34,845 bases of DNA from a virus. The notes under the pieces were generated by a model. That model ran no database searches. It saw only the letters and a list, made by a program, of their open reading frames with translations, and had not been told where the DNA came from. The stretch's first letter is position 1, and each line of letters begins with the position of its first letter. A program made the translations under genes and the position numbers. This document shows, piece after piece, positions 23,351 through 32,300 of this stretch. The stretch spans positions 1-34,845 of the IMG/VR virus record IMGVR_UViG_3300009181_000195; one strand, 5' to 3'.

Positions 23351-26300
23351 TTAACTAAGATTTTTTCCAACTACAAATCCATAATATGTAGTTCCATTAT
23401 CAAATGTAAAGAATGTCAATACATCCGTACCAGATGATGTTAATATAGGTGCGATACCACCAGTCCATTTAACACTAACAGGCCACGTAATAGAATATGC
23501 TCCTGCGTTTACAGACACAAAAGTAAATCCGAATGCATTTGATGCTGGTGCGTTTACTAATGATATTGTTGCAGTACCATTAAATTGTCTTCTGAAATTA
23601 TTTGCCGTTGAAAGGTCTAATGTTACACTTCCACCAGTTCCCAAATTATTATAAGTTTCTCTAAATGTTGTAGATGAAATATTTCCTACTACAGATAAAG
23701 TTGTACCATCAAATATTAAATTACTTTCAACATTTGCACCCACCGGTGTTGCGTTATAAGTTATTATACCATTATCAGTTGTTCCAGTTAATCCAAATCC
23801 AGATGAGCCCGATGTACCAGAAGTTATTCCAGGCGCAGATGTACCAGAAGTTCCTGTGGCCCCAGACGTTCCTGATGTTCCAGAAGAAAAGCCCGGAGCG
23901 TTTGTACCACTTGTCCCATTTATACCGCTTGTGCCTGTTTGTCCAGAAGTTCCCGATGTGCCAGAAGAATATCCAGGTGCGTTTGTACCAGAAGTTCCAG
24001 CAGTGCCACTAACTCCAGAAGTACCAGAAGTTCCCGATGAAAAGCCCGGAGCGTTTGTACCAGAAGTTCCAGAAGTACCATCTACACCAGCATTACCAGT
24101 TGAACCATTTATTCCTGATGTACCACTACTTCCAAACATTGTTCCATTTAAACCAGAAGTTCCCGATGTGCCACTTGTACCAGAAGTTCCCGATGTGCCA
24201 CTTACTCCAGAAGTTCCTGATGTGCCAGAAGTTCCCGATGAACCAAACATTGTACCATTCAATCCAGAAGTTCCTGATGTGCCGCTTGTGCCAGAAGTTC
24301 CCGATGAACCACTTACTCCAGAAGTTCCCGATGTGCCAGATGTACCACTACTTCCAAATAGCGTACCATCTAATCCAGAAGTTCCTGATGTGCCAGAACT
24401 TCCTGATGTGCCAGCTGAGCCTGATGTGCCAGATGTTCCCGAAGTACCACTACTTCCAAATAACGTACCATCTAATCCCGATGTCCCAGAAGTTCCTGAT
24501 GAGCCACTCACTCCAGAAGTTCCTGATGTACCACTTTCTCCAGAAGTTCCCGATGAACCACTTTCTCCAGATGTACCACTACTACCAAAGAAAGTTCCAT
24601 CTAATCCACTAGTACCTGATGTACCATCCATACCAGAAGTTCCTGATGTACCAGCTCCAGAAGTTCCTGATGTGCCATCACTTCCAGAAGTTCCCGATGA
24701 ACCAAAGAAAGTTCCATCCAATCCAGATGTTCCCGATGTGCCGCTTGTTCCTGATGTTCCAGAAGTTCCAGCTCCACTAGTTCCAGAAGTACCATCACCA
24801 CCACTCGTACCACTACTTCCAAAGAAAGTTCCATTTAAGCCCGATGTTCCAGATGTGCCGCTTGTTCCTGATGTTCCAGAAGTTCCAGCTCCAGAAGTTC
24901 CTGATGAGCCACCACTTCCAGATGTTCCACTACTACCAAAGAAAGTTCCGTTTAATCCAGAAGTTCCAGAAGTACCCGATGTACCATTTTGTCCAGAAGT
25001 TCCTGAAGTTCCATCACTACCATTTATTCCACTTGTGCCAGAAGTTCCGCTTGTGCCGCTTGTACCACTACTACCAAAGAAAGTTCCGTTTAATCCAGAA
25101 GTTCCTGATGTACCACTTACTCCCGATGTACCACTACTTCCACTTGTGCCAGAAGTTCCACTACTTCCAAAATATGTTCCATCAAGTCCAGAAGTTCCCG
25201 ATGTACCATTACTACCATTTATTCCACTTGTGCCAGAAGTTCCTGATGTACCGCTTGTTCCCGATGTGCCATTACTTCCAGAAGTTCCCGATGAACCATT
25301 ACTTCCAGATGTGCCGCTTGTACCAGCACTACCATTAGTACCGCTCGTACCGCTTGTGCCGCTTGTACCAGAAGTTCCATTACTTCCCGATGTGCCACTT
25401 GTACCATTTGAACCGCTCGTGCCGCTTGTGCCATCACTACCACTTATTCCAGAAGTTCCCGATGTACCAGAAGTTCCATTAGAGCCGCTTGCTCCAGAAG
25501 TTCCATTAGAGCCGCTTGTGCCAGAAGTTCCATTAGAGCCGCTTGCTCCAGAAGTTCCTGCTGAACCATTTGTGCCAGAAGTTCCATTACTACCATTAGT
25601 TCCTGATGTGCCAGAAGTTCCATCACTACCACTCGTTCCTGATGTGCCGCTTGTTCCTGATGTTCCATTAGTACCAATACCACTCGTACCACTACTACCA
25701 CCACTACCATTTGTTCCAGAAGTTCCTGATGTGCCATCACTACCACTTGTACCGCTTGTGCCAGAAGTTCCCGCTGAGCCCGTTGTACCACCACTACCAG
25801 ACGTTCCCGATGTGCCAGAAGTTCCTGATGAGCCGGATGTACCAGACGAACCATCTGAACCCGATGTGCCAGAAGTTCCGGCGCTTCCAGTAGTCCCAGA
25901 AGTTCCTGATGTGCCACTACTACCGCTTGTTCCAGAAGTTCCGCTACTGCCAGATGTACCAGCTGAACCAGTTGTACCCGATGACCCCGTTGAACCAGAA
26001 GTTCCTGATGTACCCGCCGAACCAGTTGTGCCAGACGTCCCACTACTTCCACTTGTGCCACTACTTCCTGAAGTTCCTGAAGTTCCGCTTATACCATCAC
26101 TACCAGAAGTTCCTGATGTGCCAGAAGTTCCTGATGAGCCAGATGTGCCAGATGAACCTCCACTTCCAGACGTACCACCACTACCAGAAGTTCCCGATGA
26201 ACCTGCTGCTCCACTACTTCCGCTTGTGCCAGAAGTTCCTGATGAGCCACTACTTCCACCCGTACCCGTTGAGCCGGATGTTCCTGCGGTGCCGCTTGTA

Positions 26301-29300
26301 CCGGATGAACCACCTGTACCAGTTGACCCAGAAGTTCCCGATGTACCACTACTACCCGTTGACCCAGAAGTTCCTGATGTGCCACTACTACCACTTGTTC
26401 CCGATGAGCCGCTTGTTCCACTACTACCAGCAGTACCGCTACTACCAGTCGAACCACTTGTGCCGCTTGTACCAGATGACCCACTACTTCCGCTTGTTCC
26501 AGAAGTTCCTGATGTGCCAGATGTTGCTGATGTACCGCTTGTGCCAGAAGTTCCTGATGTGCCGCTTGTTCCACTACTGCCAGAAGTTCCCGATGTGCCG
26601 CTTGTGCCAGAAGTTCCCGATGTACCATCCGAACCAGTTGTTCCTGATGTGCCAGAAGTTCCCGATGTACCATCCGAACCAGTTGTTCCTGATGTGCCAG
26701 AAGTTCCCGATGTGCCGCTTGTGCCAGAAGTTCCCGATGTACCATCCGAACCAGTTGTTCCTGATGTGCCAGAAGTTCCCGATGAACCATTACTACCACT
26801 TGTGCCAGAAGTTCCCGATGTACCATCCGAACCGGTTGTGCCAGAAGTTCCCGATGAACCACTTTCTCCCGATGTGCCAGATGTGCCAGCTGAACCAGTC
26901 GAACCAGCTGAGCCAGCCGTACCAGCAGAACCTCCTGTACCAGAAGAACCTTGTACACCTGCTATATTTCTTTTTTCTAATCTTTTTGTTATACTATTCC
27001 AAACTACTACATCTTCGGATGAACCAGATATAAGTGCATTTATTGATAAGCTACCACTCACACCTAAACTACCACTAATTGTAAGTGATGCATTTATTGT
27101 TTGGTCTTTATTAATTTGTAAAAAAGATGCCGTATCAGTATTACCAGAAGATAATGCAAACATTGCGTAAGATGCTGTATATGCCAATGATGCAGTACCA
27201 ACAAACATTGAAGCCGTTTGTGTTTTTTGTATAAAGTTTGTTGTATCTAATGCGCCCCCACCACCTAATATAGTTACCAATACACCATTTGAACCAGATG
27301 ATGTCACATCAACACCAGAACCAGTAAAATGAATTTTTCCTACTTGTGCTTTTACTAATGAACTGGTTTGGTATATAAATAATTCAGTACCACCACCAGC
27401 TCCTGCGTTTAATGCATATGATGCGGTTAATGCGTAAGAAGAACTTACTGCACTAAACACCGCCATTGACGATGTTTGAGAATTTCTAACTAAATTTTGA
27501 ATATCACTCAATGCTGATAATGATGCTGAATCAAATCCGGTAACATTTTTTGCTGTTTCTGCAACGAGTGCGTATGATGCAGAAAGTACAGAACCAATAA
27601 CTCTATCACCCTGTATTGTACCACTAATTAAAGAACCACCACTACCAATTACAACATGCCCAGAAGTTAATCCAGAAAATTTAACTTGAATAGTATTTGC
27701 ATCTATCGATTTAATTGTACCAGCCATAATCTGGTCTTCCGAACCAGTTGCATATACCTGAACTATTGGATACAAAATATTTAAATTATGTATAACAGTC
27801 AAATCACTTACATTACTAAACCCTACAGTTTGAGTTAATGATGTTTCAGGTTGTGGAATATAATGTCCTCTAGTTGGGTCAAATCTTAAAATATTATAAT
27901 CAATACTTGCCGTAGGTCCATTTCCCTGATATGCGTATGTTCCTAATAAACCTCCACTTACTATTGGAGAATATATTGAGGTACTTCCAGTTATTTTATT
28001 AGCTCTTAGATTATTTCCAACATATACATCTCCCCAAATACTAGCTGATGCGTTTACTATAAATCCTTTATCAGGAGAAATTGATGCAGTAAATGAACCA
28101 CTTTTTAATATAAATGTTTCAAATGATATATTTGCTAAACTAATATTTGTTAAACCACTACCATCTCCAACATATGCAGAACCACTTTGGAGTACCATAT
28201 TCCCACCACTAACAAATACCGAACCACTTACAGTTAATGAACCAGAAAATATTCTAACAGATGTATTTACCTCAAATCCTTTATTTGGAGAAATTATACC
28301 CTGAGCTGAACCAGATTGAATTCTATCTAACTTAAGGTCTTGTAATGCGTTTGCAGGAATATTAAATAATCCACCACCATCACCAATATAAAGTGCGGCA
28401 GTTATAGCTGTATTTACATTTAATTGATTTGGACTTATTATAGCTTTACCAGAACCAGATTGAATTCTATCTAATTGAAGGTCTTGTAATGCTGATGCAG
28501 GTATATTGAACAATCCACCGCCATCACCTTCAAAACGAGATGCTGATATTGAACCACTAATATTAACCGAACCAGTAAATATAGAACCATAGTAAGAACC
28601 AGAATTAGAACCTACGCTAGAAAACGTACCTTTAGTTGTAACAACAAATTGTATTCCACTTTGTACGGATGCAGTTGCTGAACCACTTGCTATTAATGGT
28701 GCTGCTGATGCTTGTACGTTTGTTAATTGAGAACCATCTCCACTAAATGAAAATGCTTTAACACTACCACTTACATCAATAGAACCAGTAAATCTAGAAC
28801 CAATAGCTGAACCAGTTGCTCCAGTTGTTACTACAAAAGAATTTCCACTTTGAACCGATGCAGTTGCAGAACCACTACCAATGAAAGGTGCTGCAGCTGC
28901 TTGTACATTACTAATATATCTACCATCACCTAATATAAATTGAGCTTTTAAACTACCACTAACATCAACACTACCAGTTATAAGAGTACCAATTTGATAA
29001 TCTAAACCAGAACCTGTTGCTCCAGTTGTTATTATAAATGTATTTCCACTTTGTACGGATGCCGTTGCTGAACCACTTGCTATCAATGGTGCTGCGGTCG
29101 CTTGAACATTTGTTAATTGAGAACCATCTCCTATAAAATTAAATGCTCTTAATGAACCACTAACATCAACCGAACCAGTGAATTGAGAACCAAAATTAGA
29201 ACCACTAAAAATATTAGCTGCTATTACTCTAAATCCAAATACAGGAGATACGGATGCTGTTACAGAACCTGATTTAATTTCAGTACTAATAAGTGCATCT

Positions 29301-32300
29301 TCTGTTAATGCTGAACGAGGAATATTTCTTAAATAAGTACCAGTACCATATATGAATGAAGATGAACCAATATAAATTGCTCCACTAACATCATTTACAA
29401 ATAAACTACCACTAATATCAACTGAACCAGTAAATCTAGAACCAATTTGTGTAGTAAACGAACCAGATTCATCAATTGAAGATGTAAATGGAGTTGTTAC
29501 TCTAAATCCAAAATCCGGAGATACGGATGCGGTTACTGAACCTGATTTAATTTCTGATGATACTAATGCATCTTCTGTCAATGCTGCTCTAGGAATTTGT
29601 CTTAAATAAGTACCTACTGCATATAAGAATGAAGATGAATCTATTCTAATACTTCCACTAAAATCAGAACCACTTACAAATGATGCTACTCTAAATCCAA
29701 AATTAGGAGATACAGAAGCCGTTACACTACCACTAGCAATTCTAACAGTATCCCCAGATATTGCTGATTGAGGTATATCAAACAAACCTTTACCGCTACC
29801 ACTAAACATAGATGCGGTAACATTACCAATTACTTTTGTTTCTCCAATTAATTTTATTTCAGCAGGAACATATAATGCATCAACCACATTAATAGTACCA
29901 GCCATTGATGAGTGAAATTGACAATTATAATAAAGTGTATTAGGTGCACTACCAGAAACTAAAAAATTTATAGTTCCATTATCAGCTCCATTATTTGTTA
30001 CCCAAGTATCGTATGTATTACTAGGGCCAGTACTATTTACTGTTTTAATTAAGAATGGATGTCCTACTGCTTTTACATTAAATGTATAGTTTAGATTTCT
30101 AACTAAAGTTAAAGTTGGGTTTGAACCACTTACTAATGCATTACTTATATTATATAGACCACTACCATCATTTGTAACAATAAATACCTTATCTATTTCA
30201 TAATCAGGTATTGCTCTTGCTGATGATGATACAATAAAACTTCCACTAATTGTAGAAAATGTATTTACTCTAAGTCCATAATCAGGACTAATAGATGCAG
30301 TTGCCGAACCACTTGCAATTCTATTAATTTTAAATGATAGAGCAGATTCAGGAATATCAGATAATCCAGCACCGCTACCACTAAAAAACGAACCAGTTTC
30401 AACTCTAATATATCCACCACTTACAAATAAGCTTCCGCTAAATTGTGAACCACTATCTATTGATATTACTCTAAATCCAAAATTAGGTGATACAGAAGCA
30501 GTTACACTACCACTTTTAATTTCAGTAGATATTAATGCATCTAATGTTAATGCTGAACGAGGAATATCTTTTAAACCAGCACCACTGCCACTAAAAAATG
30601 AACCAGTCCCAACTCTTATATTTCCGTAATTTACAAATAAGCTTCCAGTAAATTGAGAGCCACTTTCTAATGATTCAACTTTAAATCCATCATTTGGAGA
30701 AACAGATGCGGTTACACTACCACTTACAATCCTAAATACTTCCGATGATAATGCAGAACGAGGAATATCAAATAATCCAGCACCACTACCACTAAATACA
30801 GATGCAGATATTGAACCAGAGAAATTTGATGTATTTGCAAAGACTTGAAATCCTTTATTTGGAGAAATCGATGCAGTAACACTACCACTAAATATTTTTG
30901 AAGTATCTAAATTAGAAAGTGCTGAAATCGGTATATCAAATAAATTTTTACCACTACCACTAAATGAACCCGAATTTAAAAATACACCAGCTCCACTTAT
31001 AAACAAGCTTCCACTAAATTGTGTACCCTTTTCAGTAGATTCTATTTTAAATCCATATAAAGGAGATACAGATGCAGTTACACTACCAGATGCTATAAAT
31101 GTTGATAATAGTGCATCCGGAGTTAATGCTGTTCTAGGAATATTAAATAATTTTTCACCACTACCACTAAAAAATGAACCAGACCCTAATGAAATATTTC
31201 CACTTACAAATAAGCTTCCAGTAATTCCCAATCCGCCAATAATAGTAGAACCAAAATCAGTAGAGGTAACTACAAATCCCAAATTAGGTGCTACAGATGC
31301 CGTTACTGAACCCGATATAATTTTTGTTGCTACTTGCGGTGGTACAATAATATTTGTTAATCTACTACCATCTCCTTGAAACGAACCACTAATATTAGAA
31401 CTACTGATTTCGTTGGAAATAATAATATTTGCTCTAAGGCTTCCACTTATATCAACAGATGATGTAAATTGAGAACCATATACAACAGACCCACTTATAT
31501 TAGTTTTATTAGTTTCAACTCTAAATCCATAATCAGGATCAACAGAAGCAGTTATACTACCACTAGCTATTCTAGTTGAATCTCCTGTAAATGCAGAACG
31601 AGGTATATCAAATAATCCCTTACCACTACCACTAAACATTGATGCAGTAACAGTTGATTTAAATACAACTTCTTTACCTACAATTAACGAACCTGTGATA
31701 TTTGTAGTTCCAATAATTTCAGTATCACTTATAATTTTAAATTCAGCCGGTCTTTGTATGATACTATCAACTATATTAATAGTGCCCGCCATTGCTAAAT
31801 GGAATTGGCAATTATAATAAAGTGTATTTGGTGCATCATATGGTACTACAAATGTTATTGTTCCATTATCAGTTCCATTATTTGTTACTCCAGTATTATA
31901 AAGATTTCCTGTGCCTGTTGAACTTATTGTTTTAATATAAAATGGATGACCTGATGCATTTATATTAAATGTATAGGATAACCCCCTTACTAAATTTAAT
32001 GTTGGATTATTTCCAAAAGCTGCATCAGCAAATGTATATGCAAGTGTACTAGCATTAGTTACATTAAAGTTAGTATTTAATGATTCTGTTGCGTAATATG
32101 TAGCAGATGATGATATTATCATACTTCCACTAAATGTAGAAAATGTATTTACTCTAAGTCCATAATCAGGACTAATGGATGCAGTTACACTTCCACTACC
32201 AATTTTTGAAAGGTCTAAATCTTTTAATGCTTTAATTGGTATATCAAATAATCTAGCACCACTACCTGAATAAGATGAGCCAGATGCTAATTCAATACCT

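Noticed and set aside
23800-26960. Possible CRISPR array or regulatory tandem repeat because of the dense 9-base periodicity
   Set aside because: There are no constant repeats with unique spacers. The periodicity is that of Gly-X-Y codons in one continuous frame.
23856-27170. A 1104-codon open frame on the plus strand made of PEVPDVPLVP repeats
   Set aside because: It is exactly antisense to the Gly-Thr-Ser block of the 3393-aa fibre. The codons of that repeat read as proline, valine, glutamate and aspartate on the other strand and never give stops, and there is no promoter or leader. It is a by-product.
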